From Serratia quinivorans (GTDB lineage: Bacteria; Pseudomonadota; Gammaproteobacteria; Enterobacterales; Enterobacteriaceae), in contig NZ_CAMKGL010000001.1 in the NCBI RefSeq assembly GCF_946227985.1, positions 1,724,525 through 1,788,524 on the forward strand: DNA of 64,000 nt, written 5' to 3'. Every line of letters starts with the position of its first letter. Positions within the stretch are counted from its first letter, which is position 1. The notes under the pieces were generated by a model. The model searched no databases. It was not told where the DNA came from and saw only the letters and a list, made by a program, of their open reading frames with translations. This document shows, piece after piece, positions 9,108 to 18,579 of this stretch. The position numbers were made by a program, and so were the translations under genes.

Positions 9108-10592
9108 TTATTCAGAGGCCAGCGCCAGGATCTTTTCCTGATTCGCTTCTTCTTTATCCAAAATGCCGGTAATACGACCGCCGTGCATCACCATCACCCG
9201 GTCGCTCATGCCGAGGATCTCCGGTAATTCCGATGACACTAAAATAATGGCGACGCCACGGTTCGCCAGTTCGCTGATCAGGCGATAGATTTCCGCCTTC
9301 GCCCCCACATCAATGCCGCGCGTGGGCTCATCGAGGATCAGTATCTTCGGCTGGGCCAGCAGCCAGCGGGCTATAAGTACCTTTTGCTGGTTGCCGCCGC
9401 TCAGGTTATTGATGATTTGGTCCATGGTCGGGGTTTTGATATTGAGCTTTTTGATCTGCTCCATGCAGTCCTTGGCCATTTGCACGTGGCTGACGAAACC
9501 ATTCTTGCCGATGTACTCCGACAGGTTGACGATGCTCATGTTCTCGACCACCGACAGCACCAAAAACAACCCGGATTTTTTGCGGTCTTCGGTCAGGAAC
9601 GCCAGCCCGAGTTCAATCGCTCGAGAGGGGGAATCAACTTTGGCCGCCAGGCCCTCGATGAAGATGTTGCCGTCGTCCGCCGGGTGCATGCCGAACAGAC
9701 TTTCCATCACCTCGCTGCGACCGGCCCCCACCAGCCCGGCGACGCCGAGGATCTCGCCGCGCTTAACGCTGAACGAGACATCATGAAACCAGTCGGCACG
9801 GCGTAGCCCTTCGACACGCAGCACTTCCTCGCCGATATTGTTGTTGAACTTGGGAAACATTTGGGTCAGCTCACGTCCCACCATCATGGTGATCAGTGAC
9901 TGTTTGGTCAGGTTTTCGGTCTTGTCGCAGGCGATAAAGGTGCCGTCGCGGAAAATACTTACTTCATCGGTGATGGCAAAAATCTCATCCATCTTGTGGC
10001 TGATATAAATGATGCCTTTGCCCTGTTCGCGCAGTTCGCGAATGATGGCGAACAGGTGTACAACTTCACCTTCGGTCAGCGCCGAAGTGGGTTCATCCAT
10101 GATCAGCACGTCCGCGTTATAGGAAACCGCCTTGGCAATCTCTACCATTTGCTGACTGGCGATGCTCAGTTCACCCACCAACGTCTCAGGTTTGAGTTTA
10201 ATGTTCAGCCGTGTCAGCAATTCGCGGGTCTGTTTGTTCAGTTGCTCATGATTCACAAAGCCCAGCTTTGCCGGCTCACGCCCCAGCCAGATGTTTTCCG
10301 CCACCGTCATATAAGGCACCAGGTTAAGTTCCTGGTGAATCATGGAAATCCCCGAATGCAGCGCCTGCAGCGTGTCGCTGAAGGTCACCGGTTGGCCTTT
10401 TATTTTAATGGTGCCTTCATCGGGGTGATAAATACCGATTAAACATTTCATCAGCGTGGATTTTCCCGCGCCGTTTTCTCCCATTAACGCGTGTACGCTG
10501 CCTGGTTTGATTTTAATTGAGACTTTATCCAGCGCCTTCACGCCGGGAAACTGCTTACTGATGCCTTCAGCCTCAAGAACATAAGGATACAT
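9108..10592 (-). CDS. Sugar ABC transporter ATP-binding protein, double ABC domain (RbsA/MglA type)
   Basis: The 494-residue protein has two fused ATPase domains. Domain one has Walker A GENGAGKST and Walker B LIMDEPTSAL. Domain two has a degenerate Walker A (GLVGAGRSE), signature LSGGNQQK and Walker B LILDEPTRGID. This asymmetry is standard for RbsA/MglA-type carbohydrate importers. It sits between binding protein and permease genes on the minus strand. Confidence 0.94.
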   Translation of the reverse strand: MYPYVLEAEGISKQFPGVKALDKVSIKIKPGSVHALMGENGAGKSTLMKCLIGIYHPDEGTIKIKGQPVTFSDTLQALHSGISMIHQELNLVPYMTVAENIWLGREPAKLGFVNHEQLNKQTRELLTRLNIKLKPETLVGELSIASQQMVEIAKAVSYNADVLIMDEPTSALTEGEVVHLFAIIRELREQGKGIIYISHKMDEIFAITDEVSIFRDGTFIACDKTENLTKQSLITMMVGRELTQMFPKFNNNIGEEVLRVEGLRRADWFHDVSFSVKRGEILGVAGLVGAGRSEVMESLFGMHPADDGNIFIEGLAAKVDSPSRAIELGLAFLTEDRKKSGLFLVLSVVENMSIVNLSEYIGKNGFVSHVQMAKDCMEQIKKLNIKTPTMDQIINNLSGGNQQKVLIARWLLAQPKILILDEPTRGIDVGAKAEIYRLISELANRGVAIILVSSELPEILGMSDRVMVMHGGRITGILDKEEANQEKILALASE

Positions 10593-10619
10593 ACCGATAA
10601 CCTCCGCCGTTCGTTAATG

Positions 10620-10649
10620 CATCCCTGCCGGGTAAATGCGGCAGGGATA
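10620..10649 (-). promoter_or_regulatory. Intercistronic hairpin between first binding protein and ATPase genes
   Basis: ATCCCTGCC and GGCAGGGAT form a perfect 9-bp stem with a 10-base loop and no T-run. Such hairpins after a binding-protein gene usually stabilise its mRNA, giving more binding protein than membrane subunits. This role is inferred by analogy. Confidence 0.55.
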
Positions 10650-10669
10650 TAACCGCGCTGCCTTAACGC

Positions 10670-11599
10670 TTATTTTCTGTTCTTGTCGGCAAATTCCTGA
10701 TAGTTGGCCTTGGTGATCAGCTGATACGGGATCAGTACGTTACTTTCCACCTTCTCGCCTTTCACCAGTTGAATAGCGGTTTGCACCGCGCCCTCACCCT
10801 GCCCCTTGGCATCCTGGAACACGCTCAGCGCCAGATCGCCCTTCTTGATGTATTCCAGTGCATCCGGGGTACCGTCAACGCCGGCCACCAACACACCGCT
10901 TTTCTTCGCCTGTTTCAGTGCCAGGATCGCACCAATCGCCATTTCGTCATTGTTGGAGGCAATAGCATCAATCTGCTGGCCGGTCAGCACCCAGTCAGTG
11001 GTAACGTCAATGGCCTCTTTACGGGCAAACTTGGCGGTTTGCTTATCGAGGATTTTGATGCCGGGATACTTGGCTGCCACCTCTTCTACGCCGCGGGTAC
11101 GATCGCGGGTCGCCTCACTGGATAACTCCCCCATCAGGATCATCACATTGCCCTTGCCATTCATCAGCTTGGCCAACTCCTCCATCTGCAGCTTGCCGGC
11201 CAGTTTGGAGTCAGACCCCACATAGGCCATGCCTGCGGGCAGCGTGACTTCCGGGCGACGGTTAACGAACACCAGTGGGATCTTGGCGTTTTCCGCCAGT
11301 TTGATCATCGGCTTCACGCCTTGGGTATCGACCGGATTGAGGATGATGGCGTCGACGCCCTGGCTGACAAAGTTCTCAACCTGTTGGATCTGCTGGGCAA
11401 TATCCCCTTTTGCATCTTCAAACTGACCACTGACGTTGCCGTCCTGTTTCATTTTGTTCTGCATTGACTGGCGTAAGATGGTGAGAAAATTGTCATCGAA
11501 ATAAGCCATGGAAACGCCGATTTTAATGTCTTTTGCCAACACGCTGGCCGGCAACATGCACATCAATACCGAGGTGACGATCAGTTTCTTCAGCTTCAT
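10670..11599 (-). CDS. Sugar-type ABC transporter substrate-binding protein (first copy)
   Basis: The 309-residue periplasmic protein has a signal peptide ending in SVLA and opens GVSMAYFDDNFLTILRQSM, with QFEDAKGDIAQQIQQ, ILNPVDTQG, NNDEMAIGAILAL and GVDGTPDALE. It is the promoter-proximal gene of the ABC operon and diverges from the aldolase gene at 12,135. It shares most conserved blocks with the paralogue at 7,083-8,000. The fold is that of ribose/rhizopine binders; the ligand cannot be named from sequence alone. Confidence 0.9.
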   Translation of the reverse strand: MKLKKLIVTSVLMCMLPASVLAKDIKIGVSMAYFDDNFLTILRQSMQNKMKQDGNVSGQFEDAKGDIAQQIQQVENFVSQGVDAIILNPVDTQGVKPMIKLAENAKIPLVFVNRRPEVTLPAGMAYVGSDSKLAGKLQMEELAKLMNGKGNVMILMGELSSEATRDRTRGVEEVAAKYPGIKILDKQTAKFARKEAIDVTTDWVLTGQQIDAIASNNDEMAIGAILALKQAKKSGVLVAGVDGTPDALEYIKKGDLALSVFQDAKGQGEGAVQTAIQLVKGEKVESNVLIPYQLITKANYQEFADKNRK

Positions 11600-12134
11600 G
11601 TTCTGTACCCTTTAATCGTTAGAGTGAAGAGGCCTGTTGATTTGACAGCTAATGAAAAATATTTTTTACATTCAAACAACAATCCGGTTGGTGTTATCCC
11701 TTTGATACGGCAGATTTATCGCTTTTATTCCGTATTCAGATGGTGTGTAAAACTTTGATCGATATCTCAAAAAACAACAAAAACAACACCTTGAAATAAA
11801 CTCTCTGCCAGCTGATGTAGGTTGCCAGGTCATTATCAAATGTTTATTTCATAATTGAGATTATTGAAACTTTTTAACTCAAACAAGCGAAACATGCGTT
11901 TTGGAATAACCAAGTAACAAAAACATGACACGGATCTAACAAATGACGCAAAAGCCAGCATCGCGTTCGTGGCATAAGTGCGTTCGGCAAACAAAGTGCT
12001 CCCGCAACGATGAAAAATGACGCTGCACATTCTCAGCAAATGTGCGAGCGAGCACGCAGTTTGCGGATCCGCTGTTTCATCCACGGCGTTACTCGACAAT
12101 ACTGAATGGACGTGTATTTTCAGGAGGATCAGAC
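11600..12134. promoter_or_regulatory. Divergent control region between ABC operon and aldolase gene
   Basis: This 535-base AT-rich stretch separates two divergent genes and has no convincing ORF. At 12,038-12,059 the sequence AAATGTGCGAGCGAGCACGC resembles a CRP site (left half AAATGTG is ideal, right half GCACG is weak). Such a site would make sense for carbohydrate uptake genes. No clear dedicated regulator operator is seen. Confidence 0.4.
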
Positions 12135-12977
12135 ATGCAGCTCAGCAGTAAGGTACGGATGAACCGGCTGTTTAATAATGGCAAATGCCTCGATGTGGCG
12201 ATTGATCACGGCATCGCCAATGAGCCGGATTTTTTAATCGGCCTGGAAGACATCGAACAGGTCATTGACAGCCTGATCGTTGCCCGTCCCGATGCCATTC
12301 AGGTCAATTATGGCCAGGCGGATTTATTGCAACGCGCAACACAACGCGATAAACCGGCGCTGGTGATGCGCACCGACGTCGGTAATGCTTATAACGCCGC
12401 ACGCCACCGTGAGATGTGGGCGGTGCTGCATAATCCAGAAGCACCGATCCTTGCCGCACTGCAGATGGATGCAGCGGCGGTGGTGGTTAACCTGTATCTG
12501 ATCCCCGATGAACCGGGTATTTTCCGCCAGTGTGTCGAGAATATTGGTCGCCTGCGTCATGCCTGCGATCGCTACGCCATGCCGCTGATGATCGAACCGC
12601 TGGTGATGGCGCCGGCCGGCCAGGGCGCGGCCTACGGTTCGCTCGGCGACGTAGAAAAAATGGTGCCGTTAGTCCGGTTGGCGCGTGAACTGGGCGCCGA
12701 CATCATCAAGGCCGACCCGACAGAACAAGTGGAAGACTTCCACCGCATTGTGGAGGCGGCACGCTGCCCAACGCTGGTTCGCGGCGGCGGCAAAGGCGAA
12801 CTGGGCGCAGTACTGGAAAAATCTGCCGCCCTGATGGCACAGGGTGCATCCGGTATGGTGTATGGCCGCAATGTCTATCAACACAGCAACCCATCGAAAG
12901 TGGTCAGCGCATTAATGGCCATCATTCATCAGGGTGCCAGCGGTCAGCAAGGGCTGGAAATCTACCATCAGCCTTGA
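12135..12977 (+). CDS. Class I aldolase, DeoC/FbaB/LsrF family
   Basis: The 280-residue protein has the family marks LDVAIDHGIAN near the N-terminus, a candidate Schiff-base lysine in ADIIKADPTE, and a phosphate-binding VRGGGKG / ASGMVYGRNVYQ C-terminus. It resembles LsrF and archaeal-type fructose-bisphosphate aldolases. It likely cleaves or thiolyses a phosphorylated sugar derivative from the substrate imported by the divergent ABC system. AGGAGG lies 8 bases before the ATG; an upstream in-frame start at 12,042 has no ribosome site. No kinase gene is next to it, so the pathway is incomplete here. Confidence 0.85.
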   Translation: MQLSSKVRMNRLFNNGKCLDVAIDHGIANEPDFLIGLEDIEQVIDSLIVARPDAIQVNYGQADLLQRATQRDKPALVMRTDVGNAYNAARHREMWAVLHNPEAPILAALQMDAAAVVVNLYLIPDEPGIFRQCVENIGRLRHACDRYAMPLMIEPLVMAPAGQGAAYGSLGDVEKMVPLVRLARELGADIIKADPTEQVEDFHRIVEAARCPTLVRGGGKGELGAVLEKSAALMAQGASGMVYGRNVYQHSNPSKVVSALMAIIHQGASGQQGLEIYHQP

Positions 12978-13099
12978 TCCCCGCTTTTGTAATTAAAATA
13001 ATCCCTCCCCCGGCGGCAGCATGTTATAACCTGCTGCCGGTCGCTGCCCCGCGCTCCAATCCCCGCTATTATCCTGACAGGCCCATTCGGAGAACCGCC

Positions 13100-14701
13100 A
13101 TGCCAAAACAACGGATACCGCTGAAACTCAGCACCACGCTCACGCTGATGGTGTCTGCCATCATCGCTTCGGTGCTATTGGTGGTATATGCGCTGTTTTT
13201 TGTGCAGATGAATCACCAGGGACAAGATCAGCAACGCCAAAAAGCGATGGCGATTGCCGAAACGCTGGCGCTCTCCGGTAATGTCATTGATGGCCTGCTG
13301 CATGAAGATCACAGTGGCGCGGTCCAGCACTTTGCCGAGCAGGTACGCCAGCGGAATGAATTACTGTTTGTGGTGGTGGTAGACATGAAAGGCATCCGTT
13401 ACTCGCACCCCAAGCCCTGGCTGATCGGTCAGCATTTTATCGGGGACGATTTGGAACCGGCGCTACGCGGCGAAACCAACAGCGCCATTAATCGCGGCGC
13501 ATTAGCCCCTTCACTGCGGGTTTTTGCCCCGGTTTACGACAGCGAACGGCGGCAGATTGGCGTGGTGGCGCTGGGTATTGCACTCGACACCGTTCAGCGC
13601 GTGGTGGGCGAAAGCCGCTGGATCATCTACTGGACGCTGGCCTTCGCCGCGCTGGTCGGCACGCTCGGCATCTTCTTCCTGGTGAAGGCCCTGAAACGCA
13701 TCATGCTCGGTTTTGAACCTTACGAAATCTCCAATCTGTTCGAGCAGCGCAACGCCATGCTGCAATCGATTAAAGAAGGCGTGATTGCGGTCGATAACCA
13801 GTCACGCATCACCATAGTTAATGATGAGGCCAAACGCCTGTTGCGCCAAAATGGGCCTTTCGAAAACCTGCTGTTGGAATCCGCCAGCAAATACTGGCCG
13901 ACACAGTTGCATCTGGCAGAGGTACTGGAAAGCGGTCAACCGCTGCGTGACCAGCAGATTAGCTTTAACGGCAGCGAACTGCTGACCAATACCGTGCCGG
14001 TGATCGTTAAGGGCCAGGTGATTGGTGCTATCGCCACCTTCCGCGATAAAACCGAAATCAGCCAGTTGGTACAGCGTCTGAGCGGTATGGCGCACTACGC
14101 CGACGCGTTGCGCGTCCAGTCGCATGAGTTTATGAACAAGCTGCATGTGATCCTCGGCATGCTGCACATGAAGGCCTACCAACAGCTGGAAAACTACATC
14201 ATCAACACCGCCAGCACCTATCAGGAAGAGATCGGTGCGCTGCTGAGGAAAATCCAGTCGCCGGAGGTGGCGGGCTTCTTTATCGGCAAGATCAATCGCG
14301 CCCATGAAGCCGGCATTGAGCTGACCATCGATGAAGCCAGCCTGCTACCAGAAACCGACGATGTGGAAACCACCCACGTGCTGATCAGCGTGCTGGGCAA
14401 TTTGATTGAAAATGCCATTGACGCGATCGATGGCGTCGAAGGACACGAGATCAACCTGAGCTTTCATCACAATGAGAATCACTTACACTGTATAGTCAGT
14501 GACGACGGTCCCGGTATCGATCCGGCTCTCGGCGCACGTATCTTTGAACAGGGTGTTTCAACCAAAGGGCCGGGGCGCGGTATCGGGCTGGCGTTGATCC
14601 GCAGCAGTCTGGAAAAACTGGGCGGCAGCGTTGATTTCGAATCTGAACCGGGTGAGTTAACCCAATTTTTTGTACATATTCCCTATCAGGCCAAGGGCTG
14701 A
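13100..14701 (+). CDS. dcuS: Sensor histidine kinase of the DcuS/CitA family
   Basis: The 533-residue membrane kinase has TM1 near residues 14-38, a periplasmic PAS sensor domain, TM2 around residues 170-190 (WTLAFAALVGTLGIFFLV), a cytoplasmic PAS domain and a SpoB-type H-box with QSHEFMNKLHVILGM (His342). The ATPase boxes follow: NLIENAIDAI, DDGPGID and GRGIGLAL. DcuS senses C4-dicarboxylates or citrate. The ATG at 13,100 with GGAGA before it gives a normal-length protein. It is coupled to the regulator 3 bases downstream. No dcuB or C4 transporter is adjacent, so the gene name is by similarity. Confidence 0.85.
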   Translation: MPKQRIPLKLSTTLTLMVSAIIASVLLVVYALFFVQMNHQGQDQQRQKAMAIAETLALSGNVIDGLLHEDHSGAVQHFAEQVRQRNELLFVVVVDMKGIRYSHPKPWLIGQHFIGDDLEPALRGETNSAINRGALAPSLRVFAPVYDSERRQIGVVALGIALDTVQRVVGESRWIIYWTLAFAALVGTLGIFFLVKALKRIMLGFEPYEISNLFEQRNAMLQSIKEGVIAVDNQSRITIVNDEAKRLLRQNGPFENLLLESASKYWPTQLHLAEVLESGQPLRDQQISFNGSELLTNTVPVIVKGQVIGAIATFRDKTEISQLVQRLSGMAHYADALRVQSHEFMNKLHVILGMLHMKAYQQLENYIINTASTYQEEIGALLRKIQSPEVAGFFIGKINRAHEAGIELTIDEASLLPETDDVETTHVLISVLGNLIENAIDAIDGVEGHEINLSFHHNENHLHCIVSDDGPGIDPALGARIFEQGVSTKGPGRGIGLALIRSSLEKLGGSVDFESEPGELTQFFVHIPYQAKG

Positions 14702-14704
14702 ACC

Positions 14705-15418
14705 ATGATTAACGTATTGATTATCGACGACGATCCGATGGTGGCGGAGTTAAACAAATACTACCTGAGCCAGGTGAGCGGCTTTCACTGCCTGGCAACG
14801 GTCGCCACCCTGGCCCAGGCTCGCGCACTGCTGGCCGACGCCGAAGTCAGTATCGATCTGGTGCTGCTGGATATCTATATGCAGCAGGAAAACGGGCTGG
14901 ACCTGCTGCCCGGCCTGCGCGAATTGGGTGAAAAAACCGACGTCATCATCATCTCTTCTGCCAGCGACGTGGATACGGTGCAACGCGCCCTGCACTACGG
15001 CGTGGTGGATTACCTGATCAAACCTTTCCAATTTGGGCGCTTCAAAGAGGCGTTGAATAACTATCAGCAGCAGTCACAAATTCTGGCGCAGCGCGAATTC
15101 TCTCAGGGGGATGTGGACAGCCTGTTACGCCGCCAACCCACCAGCACCGAAGGGAAAAAGTTGCCGAAGGGGCTGACCAGCATCACGCTGAGTACGGTGT
15201 GCGAATGGATTGAACAACAGCACGATGGGGAATTTTCGACCGATAATCTGGCTAATGCCATTGGCATTTCCCGCGTTTCCTGCCGAAAATATCTGATCTA
15301 TTTGGCGGAAAGCGGCATTCTCGGCACCCGTATTCTGTATGGCACCACCGGCAGGCCGGTTTATCTTTACCAGTTAAAGCCGGACGCCATTGCCATGCTG
15401 AAAGCGTATTGCCGCTAA
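14705..15418 (+). CDS. dcuR: Response regulator of the DcuR/CitB family
   Basis: The 237-residue protein has a receiver domain with DDDPMVAELN, phospho-acceptor Asp56 in LLDIYMQ, the switch Ser in VIIISSASD and Lys in YLIKPFQ. The C-terminal helix-turn-helix contains FSTDNLANAIGISRVSCRKYL. It closely follows E. coli DcuR along its whole length. It forms a pair with the upstream kinase. Targets are not visible here; the neighbouring TRAP dicarboxylate operon is a reasonable candidate, but I see no shared binding site. Confidence 0.9.
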   Translation: MINVLIIDDDPMVAELNKYYLSQVSGFHCLATVATLAQARALLADAEVSIDLVLLDIYMQQENGLDLLPGLRELGEKTDVIIISSASDVDTVQRALHYGVVDYLIKPFQFGRFKEALNNYQQQSQILAQREFSQGDVDSLLRRQPTSTEGKKLPKGLTSITLSTVCEWIEQQHDGEFSTDNLANAIGISRVSCRKYLIYLAESGILGTRILYGTTGRPVYLYQLKPDAIAMLKAYCR

Positions 15419-15422
15419 TCAA

Positions 15423-15447
15423 TGTCCCCGGCACATGTCCGGGGACA
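15423..15447. terminator. Bidirectional hairpin between dcuR and the SnoaL-like gene
   Basis: TGTCCCCGG and CCGGGGACA form a perfect 9-bp stem between two converging genes. T-runs on either side are weak. Confidence 0.6.
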
Positions 15448-15455
15448 TCGGGCCA

Positions 15456-16004
15456 TTATTCCGTTTTTTGGATCAGGCCAAAATCACGTAGCGCCACATA
15501 GGGATCCCAATATTCGCGGGCGCTCGCTATCTGGCCATGGCTGATTGTCACAATGGCGATAAACTGCTGATTATAATCACCACCGCTTTGTTTGATTTTT
15601 CCGCTGCTGGTGTACTCAAACACAAACACACCTGGCTCTGCCGTCACGACTTTCTTCCACCCTTTCCAATCGGCGTATTTCAGCTCGCCGAGATACTCAC
15701 TCATGTCGGTAAAGTAGCGAGTAATATTTTCACGCCCCTTCGAAGCCTTGGAAAAGAAGCTGAAGTCCTCTACCGGTGCATAAGGCAGTTCAAACACCCC
15801 CTGCGGCGTAAAGTATTTGGCGACGTTGGCCGGGGTTTCTGACCAACCATTCAGGCTGCGCCAGTAAAACTCCGCGACGTCGTTAACACCGTATCCCGGC
15901 AGCAGGTAATACAACCCCTGCTTTTCGATAATATGGTCATTGGCCTGTGCAGACGCAGCCGCACCCATCAGCCCCAGCAGGGCCGCTGAAAAGAGTCGTT
16001 TCAT
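15456..16004 (-). CDS. Secreted SnoaL/NTF2-like protein
   Basis: The 182-residue product has a signal peptide (MKRLFSAALLGLMGAAASAQA) and an NTF2-like alpha-beta domain with EFYWRSLNGWSETP, GVFELPYAP and ITRYFTDMSEYL. The C-terminal block ISHGQIASAREYWDPYVAL is the usual end of SnoaL-like polyketide-cyclase or dehydratase folds. Such proteins often bind or isomerise small hydrophobic molecules. Export to the periplasm is uncommon for the fold and is suggested only by the signal sequence. No partner gene is evident. Confidence 0.75.
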   Translation of the reverse strand: MKRLFSAALLGLMGAAASAQANDHIIEKQGLYYLLPGYGVNDVAEFYWRSLNGWSETPANVAKYFTPQGVFELPYAPVEDFSFFSKASKGRENITRYFTDMSEYLGELKYADWKGWKKVVTAEPGVFVFEYTSSGKIKQSGGDYNQQFIAIVTISHGQIASAREYWDPYVALRDFGLIQKTE

Positions 16005-16024
16005 GTTATTTACCTTATGAGGGA

Positions 16025-17122
16025 TTACATACGAATAACGGCTTTAATGGTTTCACCGGATTGTGAATCCACCATCGCCTGGTTGATATCATTCATGGCA
16101 TAAAAACGGATCAGGCGATCGATAGGGAAACGCCCCTGTTGGAAGAGTTGTGCCAGCATGGGGATAAATACCGTCGGTGCCGCATCGCCCATAATGGAAC
16201 CTTGCACCGCCCGGCCGCGAATCAAATGCATAATGTCGAGTGGCAAGGATTCGCCCTGCGGTACCACGCCGGTAAGCACGCATTTGCCATTTTCCGACAG
16301 CACCTTTACTGCATCGGCCATTACGCCCGCGTGCCCAGCGGCTTCAACACTGTAGTCCACGCCATACCCGTCTGTCAGTTGATGAAGCACTTCCGCGACA
16401 TTTGCCGTTTTCGGATTGATCGCCACCGTGGCTCCCAGCTCTTTGGCCAGCGTCAGACGGTTCTCCTTGATATCCACGGCGACAATTTGGCCACACCCCA
16501 CCACGCGGGCCGCCATCACGGCGGCCAACCCCACGGCCCCCAGACCGAAAACCACCAGTGTTGAACCCGCCGGTGCTCGCAAGGTGTTAATGACGGCACC
16601 CGCGCCTGTCATCAATCCGCAAGCTAACGGCCCGAGGTATTCCAGAGGGATTTCCCTATCGATAGGCACAACACTGCTGGCGTTAACCACCGCATATTGT
16701 GCAAAGGAGGACTGACCGAAAAAATGGCTGTGTACATCGCCACTCTCATCACGCAGGCTGACCGAACCATCTGCACGCTGAGCTTGCCAATTCAGCGGGA
16801 CATGTTGGCGACAATAGGTCGGCATGCCGATACTGCACTTGTCACAGGTGCCACAGGAGGCTAACGACAACACGACATGATCTCCGGGCGCCACCTTATT
16901 GACCGCAGCCCCCACTCGCACCACCACCCCAGCACCTTCGTGGCCGAGCACCACCGGCCCAGGCATAGGTATAACGCCTTTGTGTGCCGCAATGTCGGTG
17001 TGACACAGGCCGGTGGCCACCAGTTTCACCAACACCTCATCAGCGCGAGGTTCTCCAAGCTGTAACTGCTTGAGGGTAAATCCTCTCGCCGCGTTCTCAC
17101 TGACTGCTGCTGTAATTTCCAT
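16025..17122 (-). CDS. Zinc-dependent alcohol dehydrogenase (MDR family)
   Basis: The 365-residue protein has catalytic zinc ligands in GLCHTD and GHEGAGVV, a four-cysteine structural zinc loop (CGTCDKCSIGMPTYC), and the nucleotide-binding motif GLGAVGLAAVMAA. The overall layout matches aryl-alcohol / class III-like NAD(P) dehydrogenases. The ATG at 17,122 with GGGAG before it is better than an ATG 57 bases upstream. It is divergent from a LysR regulator, which probably controls it. The substrate is unknown. Confidence 0.9.
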   Translation of the reverse strand: MEITAAVSENAARGFTLKQLQLGEPRADEVLVKLVATGLCHTDIAAHKGVIPMPGPVVLGHEGAGVVVRVGAAVNKVAPGDHVVLSLASCGTCDKCSIGMPTYCRQHVPLNWQAQRADGSVSLRDESGDVHSHFFGQSSFAQYAVVNASSVVPIDREIPLEYLGPLACGLMTGAGAVINTLRAPAGSTLVVFGLGAVGLAAVMAARVVGCGQIVAVDIKENRLTLAKELGATVAINPKTANVAEVLHQLTDGYGVDYSVEAAGHAGVMADAVKVLSENGKCVLTGVVPQGESLPLDIMHLIRGRAVQGSIMGDAAPTVFIPMLAQLFQQGRFPIDRLIRFYAMNDINQAMVDSQSGETIKAVIRM

Positions 17123-17237
17123 GTCATCTCCCACTGAGTCTGATGCTATTGCGTCGATGTGGGGCAGTATAAGATGCACTATTGGGCGTAAAAAGATGCC
17201 ATACTCTGATTCACTGTTCTAGAATCAAGGACAATAT

Positions 17238-18173
17238 GTGATGCAGAAAGGCATATTGAAGGATCTGAATGACCTCTATTATTTTGCGCAGGTTGCCCAG
17301 TACGGCGGATTTTCCGCCGCAAGCCGTGCGCTAGACATTCCAAAGTCAAAACTGAGCGCCCGCGTGCTGGCGCTGGAAGAGCGCCTCGGTGTGTTGCTAT
17401 TCCAACGCACGACCCGGCGAGTCAAGTTAACGGAAACCGGCTCGCTGTTGTTGAAACATGCACAGATAGCAATCAGCGAGGCAGAGATAGCCCAAGAGCT
17501 GATCGACCAAAGTCGGGCAGAACCTTCTGGGCTAGTGCGCGTCAGTTGTCCCAAATTGGCGACGGATGTACTTCTTTCGCCATGCCTGCCGGCCTTTATG
17601 GCCGCCAATCCCGGTATTCAGATACAGCTGCTGGCAACTGACAGCCGCTTTGATCCTGTGGCCGACAAAATTGATGTGGCGCTGCGTCTACGACAACGTA
17701 AAGACATGAGTGAAGGCATGATTGCCCGTGAGCTGGGCCAAAGCGTGCGTGTTCTGGTTGCCACACCGCAGTATCTGGCGCAACACCCACAATTGACCGA
17801 CCCACAACAGTTGAGTGAGCATGACCTGTTAACCTTGATCGACGTGGGTGAAGAGCAGACCTGGGACCTGGAAGGCCCCGGTGAGGAAAAACGTGCAGTC
17901 CGCGTTCGCCCGCGATTAATGTGCAGCGAATGGGGCATCGTGCGCAGTGCGCTTTATCAACACCAGGGCATCGCCCTACTGCCGGATATCACCTGCCATC
18001 AGGCACTGGAGCAAGGTGAACTGGTGCGCGTGTTGCCACAATGGGCCTGTGCGCCGCTGATCATGCATGCGGTATTTCCGACCCGTCGCGGTATGCTGCC
18101 TTCGGTACGCGCACTGGTAGATTTCCTGGTAATACAGGTACCGCCGCTGCTGCTAAAAGGCGCAGTTAAATAG
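17238..18173 (+). CDS. LysR family transcriptional regulator
   Basis: The 311-residue protein has the N-terminal LysR helix-turn-helix (LNDLYYFAQVAQYGGFSAAS and SRALDIPKSKLSARVLALEE) and a periplasmic-binding-like effector domain (VRVSCPKLATDVLL, DVALRLR, GIALLPD). The start is GTG 17,238 or ATG 17,241; AAGGA is suitably placed for either. The 115-base gap to the divergent alcohol dehydrogenase gene is the expected operator region. It belongs to the large YhjC/PgrR-like group. Confidence 0.92.
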   Translation: MMQKGILKDLNDLYYFAQVAQYGGFSAASRALDIPKSKLSARVLALEERLGVLLFQRTTRRVKLTETGSLLLKHAQIAISEAEIAQELIDQSRAEPSGLVRVSCPKLATDVLLSPCLPAFMAANPGIQIQLLATDSRFDPVADKIDVALRLRQRKDMSEGMIARELGQSVRVLVATPQYLAQHPQLTDPQQLSEHDLLTLIDVGEEQTWDLEGPGEEKRAVRVRPRLMCSEWGIVRSALYQHQGIALLPDITCHQALEQGELVRVLPQWACAPLIMHAVFPTRRGMLPSVRALVDFLVIQVPPLLLKGAVK

Positions 18174-18208
18174 CGCTTCGACGGCAGTTCTGATCTTGGC
18201 TACCCGCT

Positions 18209-18562
18209 TCAGCGATAGCGCTTAAAAGTGGGGAAATCAACCGCCCCACCCGAAGGGTAACAAGGCTTGCCATGCTGTTGTTTGTTTTTACCGCAGCGAT
18301 ATTCGCCATACTGGGCATTGTAGCGTTTTCGGTTTGCCCGGTCGGCGGCCACACGCTGTTGTTCCTGCGCTATTGCCGCATCATTAGCCTGTGCCAGAGC
18401 TTCAGCGCTCCATATCTTATGTTTCAGCACGCTGCGTTTCTGCTGATAGCTATCAGCGACTTTATTATCCAGCGGTGGTTCGGCGTGGTACTGAAAATCA
18501 AACGATGCCAGGGCGCTGAGGCAGTAGCACTGCGCCACACAGGCGAGAAAGATCCTTTTCAT
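18209..18562 (-). CDS. Small secreted protein of unknown function
   Basis: The 117-residue product has a signal peptide (MKRIFLACVAQCYCLSALA) and a basic, glutamine- and tyrosine-rich mature part with two cysteines (RCGKNKQQHGKPC). GGGAG precedes the ATG. It lies 17 bases after a similarly sized secreted protein gene on the same strand, and both share the pattern of a helical segment with AEALAQANDAAIAQEQ or IRAEQAQLATLRAQ. The two may act together. I do not recognise the family. Confidence 0.65.
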   Translation of the reverse strand: MKRIFLACVAQCYCLSALASFDFQYHAEPPLDNKVADSYQQKRSVLKHKIWSAEALAQANDAAIAQEQQRVAADRANRKRYNAQYGEYRCGKNKQQHGKPCYPSGGAVDFPTFKRYR

Positions 18563-18579
18563 CGATACACTCCCAAAAT

